DNA from: Notospermus geniculatus
Taxonomy: Eukaryota > Nemertea > Pilidiophora > Heteronemertea > Lineidae
Assembly: GCA_002633025.1 (NCBI GenBank)
Contig: NMRB01000519.1
Location: 193,190-257,189 of the forward strand
Reading direction: 5' to 3'
DNA: 64,000 nucleotides
Shown here: in pieces, positions 11,942 to 22,951 of the stretch
Layout of the letters: every line of letters starts with the position of its first letter
Numbering within the stretch: position 1 is the first letter of the stretch
The notes under the pieces: model-generated
Database searches by the model: none
Seen by the model: the letters and a program-made list of their open reading frames with translations, nothing else
What the model was told of the DNA's origin: nothing
Made by a program: the position numbers and the translations under genes

Positions 11942-12022
11942 TCCTGGCCGAGGATCAAACCCACGCACTGACTCAGTAGGATTGAAAGTCAAGCGTGTTA
12001 GACCACTCGACCACCTGGCCAA
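11942..12022 (-). repeat. tRNA-like sequence (pseudo-tRNA or SINE head)
   Basis: On the minus strand: A box TGGTCGAGTGG and B box GGGTTTGATCC, spaced as in a Ser/Leu-type tRNA with a long variable arm. The anticodon stem does not pair well and the acceptor stem is imperfect, so it is not called as a working tRNA. Confidence 0.45.
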
Positions 12023-12048
12023 GACAACGTGTTAACCACGAGAAGGTT

Positions 12049-12180
12049 AAAGGACGTGTCAACCACGAGGCTATCAAGGCTCACACAATACGGTGCTGCG
12101 AAAATTATTGAGAAACTTTCAGCTTTCTGACATCAAGGAAAGGGAAGGATACTTTGAACAACTGAGTAAGCTGATCCAAA
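12049..12180 (+). repeat. Direct repeat D, copy 1, with open frame
   Basis: Shares about 110 bp with 12527-12655 (GGCTATCAAGGCTC, TTTCAGCTTTCTGACATCAA). Both encode a similar peptide (FQLSDIKEREGYFEQLSKL here). Confidence 0.65.
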
Positions 12181-12197
12181 TAACGCACTATCGTGAA

Positions 12198-12550
12198 GCC
12201 TTGGATGGGGTCTTTTACTTGCCCTTGCAAAGGCACAAGGTACAATGCACCACAGCTTACTGTCCCCTGCAACGGACATGAAGGGCCAGGAACAATATCC
12301 CATATGGCCCGGGCTGGATTCGAACCCGGACTCTGCTGCTTGCCGGATCCAAGGGGGGGGCACACCCGGCCCGTGCCCCCTCTATTTTGTGGAAAATCTT
12401 TAAAATTGACCGGGAAATTTCGAAATTTTGAAAAGATGTTAAAATCTGACTGAGGTTTTCCACAATGTGCACTGGCTGTCCCCCTCTTTCCCATGATTCT
12501 GGATCCGCCCCTGGCTTGCTTAGAAGACGTGTTAACCACGAGGCTATCAA
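12198..12550 (-). mobile_element. SINE-A copy interrupted by a GGATCC-type MITE
   Basis: Minus-strand SINE-A split at its head by 12344-12513. The word GCTTGC is present on both sides of the insert. Confidence 0.8.
12344..12513. mobile_element. GGATCC-type MITE with 6-bp target duplication
   Basis: Ends CGGATCCAAGG / TGGATCCGCCCCTG with G-rich and C-rich arms, flanked by GCTTGC at 12338-12343 and 12514-12519. This copy defines the borders of the family. Confidence 0.8.
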
Positions 12551-12655
12551 GGCTCCCACAATAAGGTGCTGCGAACATTCTTGACAAGCTTTCAGCTTTC
12601 TGACATCAACGAAAAGGAAGGATATCTTGAACAACTAAGTGAGCTGATCCAACAA
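12527..12655 (+). repeat. Direct repeat D, copy 2, with open frame
   Basis: Encodes FQLSDINEKEGYLEQLSEL in the frame matching copy 1, stopping shortly after. An AG lies just before the conserved frame (ATAAG|GTGCTGCG), so it could be an exon remnant. Confidence 0.6.
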
Positions 12656-12819
12656 GCTCAGTGTCGTCAACGACACTCAATTATTCCCCTGTGATCTTGT
12701 CATGATTGATATTTGATCAACCAACCAGTTGCCCATGGCAGAGGATGTTGCCAGGCATCGCTAGGGTAATAGATGAGTTGCTAAGGAAGTTAACTTCTCA
12801 ATATCTCATATTATGGTCG

Positions 12820-13465
12820 AGTCTGAGAGTTTACTTTGAGGAGATCTGGTGGTCATGGCCAGTGGCAGACAATCAGGGACCTTATTCACCAGCTGTAGGA
12901 CTTGGGGACCTCTCGGTCAACTGCTTCCCAAGTCTTGTCAAGTCGCACCACTTAATTTTGAGGAGGCAAGGTTGCCCTGCCTAGCAGCTAGCAATCAGGG
13001 ACATTATTCACCTGCCTCTGTAGGACTTGGTGAGGTGACCTTTTTCCTATACTTGTCCAGTCTGAACACTTTCTTCAGAGGAGGAAGGGTGGTGATGACC
13101 AGTGGCGAGCAATAAAGGACCTTATCCACAAGGCTCCATCTGACCTGGGGACTTCTAACTCTAAGGCTAAGAATCCATTCATGCGATTTTTCGTGCCGCG
13201 CGATGTTGCATCCTTTGTCCACGGCCAACGCGGCAGAAACAAACAATGCTTTCAAGTGTCTGCCGCTTGAAAATCGCGTGAATGGACAGCCAGCCTAAGT
13301 CAATACCTTCCCCACCCTTGTTGAGTCTGAACACTTTCCTCAGAGGAGATTGGGTGGTCACGGCCAATGGCGAACAATCAAGGACCTGTTCAGGGACCTT
13401 ATTCACCAATCTCTGTAGGACTTGGGGACTTCTAAGTCAACTGCTTTCCTATCCTAGCCCTATTC
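12820..13465. repeat. Diverged long tandem repeat with an inserted MITE
   Basis: Units with GGTGGTCATGGCCAGTGGC, AGGGACCTTATTCACC, GTAGGACTTGGGGAC recur about every 170-200 bp. Units are broken at about 13163-13298 by a small element whose ends pair (CCATTCATGCGATTTT / AAAATCGCGTGAATGG). Confidence 0.65.
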
Positions 13466-13499
13466 TAGCTATAAGGACAGCCTGTCGAAACCAGTGAAA

Positions 13500-14544
13500 T
13501 CAGGATCGTCAGGTTCAGTGCAACTTTGTGAAAAAGGTACGGTAGGCCCAAATCATGTCCTCCACCTGTTTACAACCTGATGTAAGAGTCATGGACAACG
13601 TTGCGGTAAAACGAAGTAATCGTCAGCCGTCTTCATTCGAAATGTACCTCATCTTCAAACTTGGGAATAAAAACGTGGAATTTATCGCCCCCAAGCTACA
13701 ACCTGCTGATAGTTTTCAGCGAAGCTATCATAAAAATAAAGTGACAGATTTTGTAACTAAAAATGCGTCTGAATGTTGTCACAAACAACAGAGCGTGATA
13801 CAAATTGACAATATCATGATAAAATCGAGAAATATTTCTGCGTTGACATTTTGTTACGAACTTAAACGCCCGTCACTTGGGGAATTTTGAATCAAATTTG
13901 AGATTCCAGTGTCGTTTTGACAGGAGTGACGTCAAGTTGTTTCCATGGCAACCACAGGTGCTTTATTACATTACGCCATGTACGCCGTGTCTTTTTAAAT
14001 CGTATTTCAATAAGCCTAGGTTCTGTATACTTGAAGAAGATGAACAATCCATTGAGGAAATATGGTTCGTATTTTCTCCTGAGGGCCAAAACATAGCTGC
14101 TCTTTATTGCCATTGGTTAACTCGTCTGCTCCCAGGTTTTCGCGGATTGTAACTTCTGATGAAGTTTTTGCAAAGCCACGGATATGAATTGGAAAAAATT
14201 TGAAGAAACATTCTTCAAGTGGTTCACAGGAACAAGAGTTCTTCAAATACTTTTTAATCAATGCCATTGGATGTGAGAAAACTTTGACAGATGTGAGAAA
14301 ACTTTGACCGTCTGCTGGACTCTGGGGACAGATGAGTTAATATAAGATTTCCCAATTTAAAGCCTCACAGTATTGAATCTCTGAAAATCCTTACGTCCTC
14401 CGACGTTAGCAAAATCCCCACTCGGAATACCTCGGTAATCATTATGTACAAGGCTTGTCTGCGCTTACCCGCTACTTAGGAATACCGAGTTCCAGAACAA
14501 GGAAACTCGGAATAATGCTGACTATACGATTGAAGGCAGACAAA
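13500..14544. other. No gene recognised
   Basis: Contains one plus frame of 111 codons at 13555-13890 with no recognised domain, start context or splice signals, and a short piece (14363-14420) related to the 302-573 MITE. I see no supported gene. Confidence 0.4.
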
Positions 14545-14877
14545 ATGGCGACGGGCATGAGTGATGATCCAGGTTGTGGCTGTACGTGCAATAACATTTG
14601 CAATTGGAAAAGTGGTAGGGGTGATTGCCCGTGTTTGAAAAGGGACTTTTTTTGTTCAAGTTGATGCAATTGCGGCACAAAGAGGCAGGAATGCAAGAAT
14701 CGGCCGGCAAAAAAGCAGGAGGAGGAGGAAGAAGATGATGATGATGATGATGCTCCTCGATATTCAATTGCTTGCAGGAGCATAGCTACCTTGTTTTGCT
14801 TGGGGCATTGGGCTCTCAGTCATGTCAGTGGGTTTCCAGTGACATTTTTCGGTAATGTCTGGAGGAACACCCACTAG
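14545..14877 (+). pseudogene. Cysteine-rich CXC-type domain fragment with in-frame TGA
   Basis: From the ATG at 14545 the frame reads a Cys-rich segment (CGCTCNNICNWKSGRGDC, CPCLKRDFFCSS), a TGA at 14662-14664, then continues CNCGTKRQECKNRPAKKQ, a Glu/Asp run and on to a TAG at 14875. The regular C-x-C spacing continues across the TGA, so the stop is a single replaced codon. CRC/tesmin-type or mobile-element-encoded CXC modules look like this. Decay of a CGA codon by CpG mutation, or recoding as selenocysteine, are both possible; the first is likelier. Confidence 0.5.
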
Positions 14878-14908
14878 CAATGCCCCTGGCTTATTGCTTC
14901 AAGAGGGA

Positions 14909-15143
14909 AGCCTTGATAGCCTAGTGGTTATCACATCTGCTTAGCAAGTGGCAGGTCCCGGGTTATAATCATCCCTGGCTCTTCAGACCGTCGCGAGAGA
15001 CAGCCAACCATGGTGCCTTGTGCCTTGTTCCTTTGCAAGGGTAAGTAAAAAGACCTCATCCAAGTGAGGAACATGAGTAGCTTGAGATGGCCTCACCAGG
15101 GCCAATAATGCTTTGGCTTCGGCCCTGATGGAAAAATCAAATA
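14909..15143 (+). mobile_element. SINE-A copy
   Basis: Head TGATAGCCTAGTGGTTATC, body and tail GGCCCTGATGGAAAAATC in plus orientation. The B box is damaged. Confidence 0.85.
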
Positions 15144-15939
15144 CGGCCAAAGATCCTAAATATTTTCGCACCTTTACAATGTTGCTTAATGACAGAGAAT
15201 TTAGGGGAAGCTGTTCACAAAGAAAGCTTCATACGGTGAGCGATGCCTCACGCTTCACTCTGAACTTCTGCAACAGAAGCAATCTCGTACCCAGAGTTCA
15301 ACGTTGCCACATTAAACTCTGGAAATGCCCAGACCAGTACTACTTTTGCAAAGTGCAATGCACTGTTCAAGGCGGATGAATTTCTGACCACTGCACAAGC
15401 ATTTGCATAGGGGTTCAAAAGAGTTTGTACTTTGTTCCTTAATAAAACACTGAATACCCACGGAATGTTAAAATAGTAGTATTTTTACCCATACTGGAAC
15501 AAATTGTAATTTTTGGTACAATTACTTCATCAAAATAATTGGTAAAATTGATAAGCACAAGAATCTTGTGCTGGGTTTAGCCCTTTTCAGAGGTCTTAGC
15601 CGAGGAACGATGGTGGCGACCTCTTCAGATTGCAACAGAAGTACACTTTTGCTTCAGCCAGCTGCCCCAGAGATCTCGGCTGAAAAACATTCTTTGGAAG
15701 CCTAATGAAGCCGCGACTCATTTCCTGGCGTTGATCACACGATAGCACACCGCGATGCTAATATCAATATCACTAGAGTATCAGTACCGCTATAACCTAT
15801 CACCTCAAATAACAAATCAATACCTTGACGGTCATTGTACGACATTGATCATTGAGCTCAGAACCAGTAAGTGTATCTCATATACCTAACTATCATGAAT
15901 GAAATTATTAACCCTTTGTTTAGTGCTACAGGCTACAGG

Positions 15940-15992
15940 CGGGTATATTAGGCCACACTTTTTTTATTCTTTGGTTTACGGGCCCGCCGACG
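15940..15992. mobile_element. T1-family MITE end, truncated by gap
   Basis: TTAGGCCACACTTTTTTTAT matches the ends of 48616-49029 and 57390-57815. Confidence 0.7.
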
Positions 15993-16343
15993 NNNNNNNN
16001 NNNNNNNNNNNNNNNNNNNNNNNNNNNNNNNNNNNNNNNNNNNNNNNNNNNNNNNNNNNNNNNNNNNNNNNNNNNNNNNNNNNNNNNNNNNNNNNNNNNN
16101 NNNNNNNNNNNNNNNNNNNNNNNNNNNNNNNNNNNNNNNNNNNNNNNNNNNNNNNNNNNNNNNNNNNNNNNNNNNNNNNNNNNNNNNNNNNNNNNNNNNN
16201 NNNNNNNNNNNNNNNNNNNNNNNNNNNNNNNNNNNNNNNNNNNNNNNNNNNNNNNNNNNNNNNNNNNNNNNNNNNNNNNNNNNNNNNNNNNNNNNNNNNN
16301 NNNNNNNNNNNNNNNNNNNNNNNNNNNNNNNNNNNNNNNNNNN
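15993..16343. other. Assembly gap
   Basis: A run of N. The left flank (15940-15992) is a T1-family MITE end (TAGGCCACACTTTTT), so the gap probably lies in or next to that repeat. Confidence 0.99.
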
Positions 16344-16865
16344 CCTCTATGTCGGCAGTCAAATAACGCATTTGATATCCACTGAACATACCATAACCTT
16401 AATCTGGGAACTGTTGATATGACTTGTTAGTCAAAAACTTTGCAGACTAGGGGCACTAAACATCTGTTCATACATACATGTACAAACATGTAAAAAAACC
16501 ATGTAAATAAATCCTGTTAGCCACCTACACATGTCGTGCCTGTAGTATGTTGCCACACTTTAATGCCATCCATTGTAACTCAAAGCGAGTAACATTAACT
16601 TTTCCTTTGAAGTATCAAATCACCCAATTTCCTACGCTGAGAAAATTTACCGCCCCACCCCCTACCCTTCAAATCCATTGACAGTCTTGCAGCTCGTGCC
16701 CACGCAATCTCAGTCGGGTAATTTAGCATTCCGAGACGTCCGCTTTGATCCCGATCTTGGGTGTAATGAAAGACAATAACAGATAAACAGAATATGAAAT
16801 AGAAACGGGTTTCTAAAGTGAAAGACATCGCTTCCTACCAGATTCGAACACTTGGACCCTCGAAT

Positions 16866-17010
16866 TAAGCTACGTTTAGCCGACACGCGGAATGCGGATT
16901 GCGGAACACGGAAGCGGAAAATGCAATGCATTTTCGTATACAGCATATCGTTCCGCCAGGGATTCCGCGTCCCTATACCGCATTCCAGATGTCTGGTAAA
17001 CGCAGCTTTA
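16866..17010. mobile_element. 145-bp palindromic MITE
   Basis: Ends TAAGCTACGTTTAGCCGACA / CTGGTAAACGCAGCTTTA, with inner GGAATGCGGATTGCGG / CCGCATTCC pairing. Confidence 0.65.
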
Positions 17011-17352
17011 GGCGTCAATCACCAGCACTAAGGGGCAGCATGCCTTAACCACTAGGCCAAATCCCCATCTTCAATAGAATAGTTACAGCATTTTCTCCAT
17101 GAAACTTTTTTCATTCTGAACACCTGGGACTTTAATATTCACAAAGCTGTTGTAACTTTTCTGAGTGCATCATGCAAATATTGTCCTTTCCCCAGGAAAC
17201 CTATTGTTCACTACCAGCCTGACTAGGAATTTGCTTATCCACGAAGCTCTCAGATGGCTGGTATCATCACCTTCCAAATCACGGTGAAAGGACAGGGCAG
17301 CAGTTGACTTCCAGCAAGAAGATTATAAGTGCCTCGAATATTGATGCTACAG

Positions 17353-17578
17353 AAAAGTTCATCCTCTTCCACCGACTCTCTCAACGAGCTCCCAGTCGGT
17401 CTAAAAGTTCATCCTCTTTCACTGACTCTCTCAACGAGGTCCCAGTCGGTCTAAAAGTTCATCCTCTTCCACCGACTCTCTCAACGAGCTCCCAGTCAGT
17501 CTAAAAGTTCATCCTCTACGAGGTCCCAGTCGGTCTAAAAGTTCATCCTCTTCCACCGACTCTCTCAACGAGCTCCCA
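17353..17578. repeat. 50-bp tandem repeat, about 4.5 copies
   Basis: Unit begins AAAAGTTCATCCTCTTCC and ends CTCCCAGTCGGTCT. One unit is internally deleted (17504-17537). As 50 is not a multiple of three, it is not a coding repeat. Confidence 0.9.
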
Positions 17579-18077
17579 TTCCATGTTAAGTGACCTTTAA
17601 CATTAAACATCACAAGTTTTCCCGGTAGAGGATTACGCGCCACGATGTTATAGACCCACCCATCGACATCTTGATATCGGCAATCCAATCCATTTCCTTC
17701 TGGTCAGCTCAAGTGCTAATCCGTAAACAATCACTGCCGGAGCTCCGAGTGTGCACCAGAAGTATTTGACCTTTCGAAGGATTGATGGTGTTCTGTAGTG
17801 GAGTGGGTTACAGATCCGGCTTGGGGAAGTAGTTTTTGAGAGCTTGAGAGGAAAGTGCGGGTCTTCGGGTCATGGCAATGAGAGTGGTGCATCTCATCTT
17901 TAACTCCAGCATTTTTGAGTTTGTGGGGTCAGTTCCCAGGTTTTTGAGAGCTTCAGAGGTAAGTGGCGTACTCTGGGTCACAGCTATCAGAGTGGGGTAT
18001 CTCATTTGTACGGCAAGATTTGAGGGTATGACAGGAAAGCACAGTTCTTCAGGTCACGACTCCTTTGTAGTGTTTGT

Positions 18078-18130
18078 ATTAGATGTTTCCATCAGGGCCG
18101 GAGCCATAGCACTATTGGCCCTGGTAAAGT
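18078..18130 (-). mobile_element. SINE-A tail fragment
   Basis: Minus-strand match to the 3' end of SINE-A (TTTCCATCAGGGCCGGAGCC, ATTGGCCCTGGTAAG). Confidence 0.65.
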
Positions 18131-18391
18131 ATCTGTTTATAGATCATCACACACTGGCCTCAGTGAGACAATGCTACTGTGGCAAACGAACCCCCCAATC
18201 ATTCTGTCTTCTGGGCAGCTTGCATTTGAAGACCGGTGAAAGCAAATGATCTACGGCGGATTCCCGACGAGTGACATCATTTTACAGCTCCAAGAGCAAT
18301 AGACCGACGCCGAGCTAAATATAGACCAGCGGGCGGTGCCATGATGGTTTTATGCATTTGCTTGCGTCTGTCCTAGTATTTTTAATCAGGN

Positions 18392-18488
18392 AACCCCGAC
18401 TGAGAGAGATCAACCCCGACTGAGAGAGATCGACCCCGACTGAGAGAGATCGACCCTGACTGAGAGAGATCAACCCCGACTGAGAGAG
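18392..18488. repeat. 20-bp tandem repeat, five copies
   Basis: Unit AACCCCGACTGAGAGAGATC, head to tail without spacers, following an N at 18391. Confidence 0.9.
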
Positions 18489-18930
18489 GCAAGATGTGTC
18501 AGTCCACAGGGCAGCTCACACCGCGAACTCAACCCGATGAAATCACTTGACATCGGCACGAGAGCACCATCCAATCACACCAAACCACCTGTGGCTGCGA
18601 ACGACAATGAATACAATTTCCCCAATTAGAAACGAGGGGTTCTAAGATTGGCAAATCATGTCCCTGCACAATGGACAGGTTTATACGATAATGATCATCC
18701 CGTGTGGAGGCCAGGGTGTCGTGGGGTTGTGTTGACTTTCTCCACAATTTGATTGGCAGCTGTTGGGGTAGATTCCCCCGACATGGTAAGCTCTAGAATT
18801 AGTCTGGAGCTTCAGAGAAAGCACATTCTACTCCGGGGAAATCATCTGGCTGAAATGGTTAAGCCAGAAAAGCCTCAGGACAAAAACAGAATCTGGACAG
18901 TATTAAATGTCAAACATGCACAGTGTTGTA

Positions 18931-19235
18931 TTAGATTTTTCTGTCAGGGCCGTAGCCACAGCAATAGGGAGGTTGAGATCAGTGACTTATCACGGAACCT
19001 CATACGTATACGGATCTCAACCTCCCTATTATTGGCCCTGGTAAGTACGGAAGAAGCCATCTCAAGCTACTCATGTTCCTCACTTGGATGGGGTCTTTTA
19101 CTTGCCCTTGCAAAGGTACATGGTACTTACTGTCCCATGCGACATATTGAACAGGTAGGGATGATTAATCCTTTATGGCCCGGGATTTCAATCTGGGACC
19201 TGTGCTTGATAGCAGATGTGGTAACCATTGCTCTA
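18931..19235 (-). mobile_element. SINE-A copy carrying a 68-bp hairpin insert
   Basis: Minus-strand SINE-A. Its tail-proximal region is split at 18963-19030. Confidence 0.8.
18963..19030. mobile_element. 68-bp hairpin element
   Basis: Arms AATAGGGAGGTTGAGATC / GATCTCAACCTCCCTATT surround about 30 bp. The end word TAGGGAGGTT is shared with the 54936-55057 foldback. Confidence 0.75.
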
Positions 19236-19340
19236 TCTAGTCTCCTTACTGACAAACAGTGTGACAGCCACAGTAAGAAGGGATGGTAACCCGATCAATG
19301 CATACCCCAATTTCATGAAGAGATCCTCGATTGGTAAATC

Positions 19341-19799
19341 TAAAGCCTTGCTTATGTCGCCCTTACGTACAGTCAGAACTAGTTGGCAACTGATAATCGG
19401 CGCGTAGTTGGAACTAATTAGTCACAACTACTAGGTGACATAAGCTCTCGGGCGTCAGAGAGTAACTAGTTGCCAACTAGTTGCAAACTAAAAATATCCA
19501 GATCCTGAAAGTCGCACATGTTCAACTTCAGCGACTAATTGACAACTGTATCCTGAAGACAGCCAATGAAATTCGCTTTACATTCCACGTGGCCTAACGT
19601 GACCACGTGACCTAATCACCACGTCACTTAAAATCAAAGGAAATCTGTGTCGACATAAGCACTCAAAAGACGGCGATAAACTAGTTCCAGGTAGTTGCGA
19701 CCGATCGGTATTTTTCTACTCGGTGGCGACATAAGTTACCAGTTGCAACTTGTTGACGCTGTTTCTATCACAGCGTAGGGCGACATAAGCGAGGCTTAG
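19341..19799. mobile_element. MITE with GCTTATGTCGCCC ends
   Basis: Ends GCTTATGTCGCCCTTACG / CGTAGGGCGACATAAGC. Interior rich in AACTAGTTG-like words. Confidence 0.8.
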
Positions 19800-19800
19800 T

Positions 19801-20261
19801 CCATACCAATATGATTGTTCGTTTAACGGATTTCCCTCATGCCTAAAATACCAAAAGTGAAAAAAAAAAGTTTTGCGCCCGCTTGTTTAAAATGCTGTAA
19901 ATTCGAAAAAAATTTTTTTGCAAATGTGGGAAGGCTTTGTTTTTTTACCGCCCGCATGCTCAAAACACCATTTCGGGAAAAAATATACAGGCGCAAAGTC
20001 ATCAAACATCGTCAAAGTGAATAAATTCATAAATTCATCGACAGTGATTGCCGTCGATGCCCTGCTCTTGCCCGTGCTACCCTTAAAAAATCCAAAATCC
20101 TTGGATTTTAGGCCAAAGAATTCATTTTTTTACCTTCACGCTCACCCTTGTGTGACCACATACAACTTATGATTAGCAGTTTTTTTTCTTTTTTTTCTCG
20201 CCCTCATGCTCCATCATGTATGGCCTAACAATCCGTTAAACGAACAATCAAATTGGTATGG
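19801..20261. mobile_element. MITE with CCATACCAAT ends
   Basis: Ends CCATACCAATATGATTGTTC / ACGAACAATCAAATTGGTAT, arms of about 32 bp, AT-rich interior. Confidence 0.8.
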
Positions 20262-20548
20262 CCTTAAGACTGTAAAATATGTGACCATGTCCCTTGGGTT
20301 GTCTCCAAAGCGAACAAATCAAGACCACAGCCAATCTGACCAAAGTCATTTCCGTACAGGACCGATATCTGGTGTTATGACGGCTCTTTCATTATCCTAA
20401 TGGACTAACAACAAAAGCTTTGGTCAGAACGGATTAGCTGCCACTTGGACGAGTGAGACTCGTGCGGCCGGAATGACAGGCTTTGGCGATGTATCGACAG
20501 ATGATTGTGGCAGTCGGCGAATTACACGAGAATTAAGATTGACTTCCT

Positions 20549-21156
20549 TATGCCTAGGTCACATATCCGTACGGCGAGTAAAAACAGACATTTTGGCCAA
20601 TTTCCACCAATTTCGTATGGTGCCTGGCCGGTTCCCTCATGGTTGCCACGGGCACCGGGTCATTTTTCACCAGCCGTACGGGCGCCGCATTGATTAGCTG
20701 GCTGCTCCCAATTCTCCCAGCGGTTTCCTCTGACCGGTAGGCCGTAGAAAGCCCGTAGAAGGCCCCAGTGTCCCCTACGGGTCCTGTGCGGGCTCCTGCC
20801 GGTGACCGGGCGGGCTTTGCACGATTTTTTTCTGCCAGTTCTCGTGAAAAAAGTTTGACGGACGCCTTGCAGTTCTCAGGGCCCTAACCGGGCGCCTTGC
20901 GCTGCATCTGTTCATCGGACGGAGCCCGGAAGCTTACCACACGGCATCCGGCCGGCACCTTTACGGATTGTTGACTGGCGTCTTGCGATTACTCTCCACG
21001 AATTTTCACCGGGCGCCGCCGGGCGCCGTAGAATATGTGACCACACACACCGCAGACATGAAAATCGTAATGGACCCGTACGGTCTCTGAAATCCACGGC
21101 AAGCCGCCGGGTGGGGAAAATCGTACGGGGCCCGGTGGATATGTGACCTAGGCTTT
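20549..21156. mobile_element. Longer member of the AAAGCCTAGGTCACA family
   Basis: Ends ATGCCTAGGTCACATATCC / GGATATGTGACCTAGGCTTT. GC-rich interior with many CCGG/GCCGCC words and no coding. A shorter relative sits at 2504-2730. Confidence 0.7.
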
Positions 21157-21232
21157 AGGTTGAACATGACAGTTTATATCCACGCCACCGCTGTGTGGAG
21201 ATGTGTGAAGCATGAGATCATGGTGTCCTGAG

Positions 21233-21455
21233 GAGCCTAGTGGTTATCACGTCTGCCAAGCAAGCAGCAGGTTGCGAGTTCAAATTCTGGACCACGTGGT
21301 AAATTAATCATCCCTGGCTCTTCAGATCATCGCAGGGGAGAGTAAGGAACAAGTGAGGAACATGAGTAGCTTGAGATGACCTCTTCCGTACTTACCAGTG
21401 CCAATAATGCTTTAGCTTCAGCCCTGATGGAAAAATGTAATACAAATACAAAACT
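21233..21455 (+). mobile_element. SINE-A copy
   Basis: Head GAGCCTAGTGGTTATCACG, B box GAGTTCAAATTC, an internal deletion, tail CCCTGATGGAAAAATG then ACAAATACAAA. Confidence 0.85.
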
Positions 21456-21846
21456 ACAGCCATTGCTTTTTGAACTGAAATCTCAGCTTTGATTCATTAC
21501 AATAATAATAAAATAAAGAATTTCAAATTATTCACCCATGACACCTGAGCCAATCTCAACGGATTTGTACGATTTTCATCTGTGAGCATCTCTGCTCAAG
21601 CATATGATATGTTTTGAAGGAAAATTTATTAGAAATTTTCCACATTTGACATTTTGATCTCATTCAAGATGAATATGTCATTTATTTCTGTTTCTTATTC
21701 AACAGAAACGAAAATGTGTATAAAAAATATTCCCAAACATGCCATAAAGATGGCTTGAAATAATGATCTTCCTTCAAAACACCCCCAGGACTCAGTCATT
21801 TGAAGAATATTATTCGGAAGATATTGTCTGCTCGAGTATACATGTA

Positions 21847-22676
21847 CAGTCATTTGCAAAAGTTTAAGACCACTTGTCAATTTTGTAGGTTTTTCTGTCT
21901 GTGCTCCATCGAATCAGCAGGATGATGCAGCAAGACATCATTTTGTTGATTTGCTGTTCTGAAAAGCCCTCTTGATGCAGGGTAAAGCAGGCCTCACACA
22001 GGGACGGAACCGCCCAAAATGATGGCAGTTTGGTTTCGCACAAGTAGGTGAAACGAGGTGTGGATAAGGTGCTGATGCAGTTGTCATCAGCGTAGACATG
22101 CGGCACAACTGCGGTCGAATGTGAGGTGTTAGAAGGTTGATGTACGGTGTTAACACGGTCATGCATGGTCCATGCGGTCTAATGGATATTGCGAGGTGGC
22201 CACAAGGTGTTGAGGGGGGGACAAAGCCATTTTTCAGGGGTTCTGAAGGGTTGTGAAAGGTGACAACATGGTGGCAACTCAGTGATTCCCGAGTTTGAGA
22301 ATTAACTGCTGTGAAAATTTCAAACATTCTGAAAATCCGCTGGTTCCAAAAACAAGGTGGCGGTCAATGCTGAACACCCTCATGGTGTCTAGGCGGTGTC
22401 ATTGAGGTTCAGCACGGTTTTGAACCGTGCTGAACCACTGTCAGCACCACCCTCGTGTGAGGCCTGCTTAACTATTTGTGGCCTTTGAACCTGACTCAGA
22501 TTGGCATTTTCAGCTCTACAGATAAGTTGCCCTACAATCACTCTACTCTGATGTACATGTAATGGATCACCTCCCAAAATATGTTATGTAATAATTCAAT
22601 GATATAATGTAAAACAGGGCACTGAGAGAAAAACCAAGAAAATTGACAAGTGGTCGTAAACTTGTGCAAATGACTG
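21847..22676. mobile_element. TA-flanked Tc1/mariner-like MITE with nested insert
   Basis: Ends CAGTCATTTGCAAAAGTTTA / TAAACTTGTGCAAATGACTG, flanked by TA on both sides. Another solo end is at 22951-22990. Confidence 0.8.
21986..22468. mobile_element. Nested element with TAA target duplication
   Basis: Ends AGCAGGCCTCACAC / GTGTGAGGCCTGCT, flanked by TAA on both sides as in PIF/Harbinger elements. It lies wholly inside 21847-22676. Confidence 0.8.
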
Positions 22677-22754
22677 TAGAGTAAGTTTAGAGAAAATTTC
22701 GTCAAAGAAAGATGTTACGATTTTACAGATGGCCCATCAATCAGAATATGCAAG

Positions 22755-22951
22755 GGGGCTGTTCATTTTCGTCACTTGAGAAATCTGAGTTGTGATCCTT
22801 GAGAAAACGGAGAAAGCTATGAAGCTGCAAACTGCAACGATTATTCTGTACAGCACAACAAATGATCCCTGAAATTTGCAAGTGTATAGCTTTTTCCTTT
22901 TTCCCAAGGATCACATCTCAGATTCCTCAAGTGACGAAAAAGAACAGCCCC
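22755..22951. mobile_element. Foldback MITE, copy 1
   Basis: Ends GGGGCTGTTCATTTTCGTCA / TGACGAAAAAGAACAGCCCC. The two halves pair over nearly the full length. Copy 2 is at 32291-32487. Confidence 0.8.

Noticed and set aside
11942-12022. A functional tRNA-Ser/Leu gene
   Set aside because: Promoter boxes are present, but the anticodon and acceptor stems do not pair cleanly.
13555-13890. 111-codon plus frame as a gene
   Set aside because: No domain, no splice context and no repeat-independent support; left as unrecognised.
14472-14783. Minus-strand frame with a long Ser or His run
   Set aside because: Antisense shadow of the Glu/Asp codon run of the CXC fragment.
15899-16389. Long open frames on both strands
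   Set aside because: They consist almost entirely of unknown residues across the assembly gap.
18392-18488. Regular short direct repeats, CRISPR-like at first look
   Set aside because: Units of 20 bp follow each other without spacers, in a eukaryotic sequence; this is a minisatellite.
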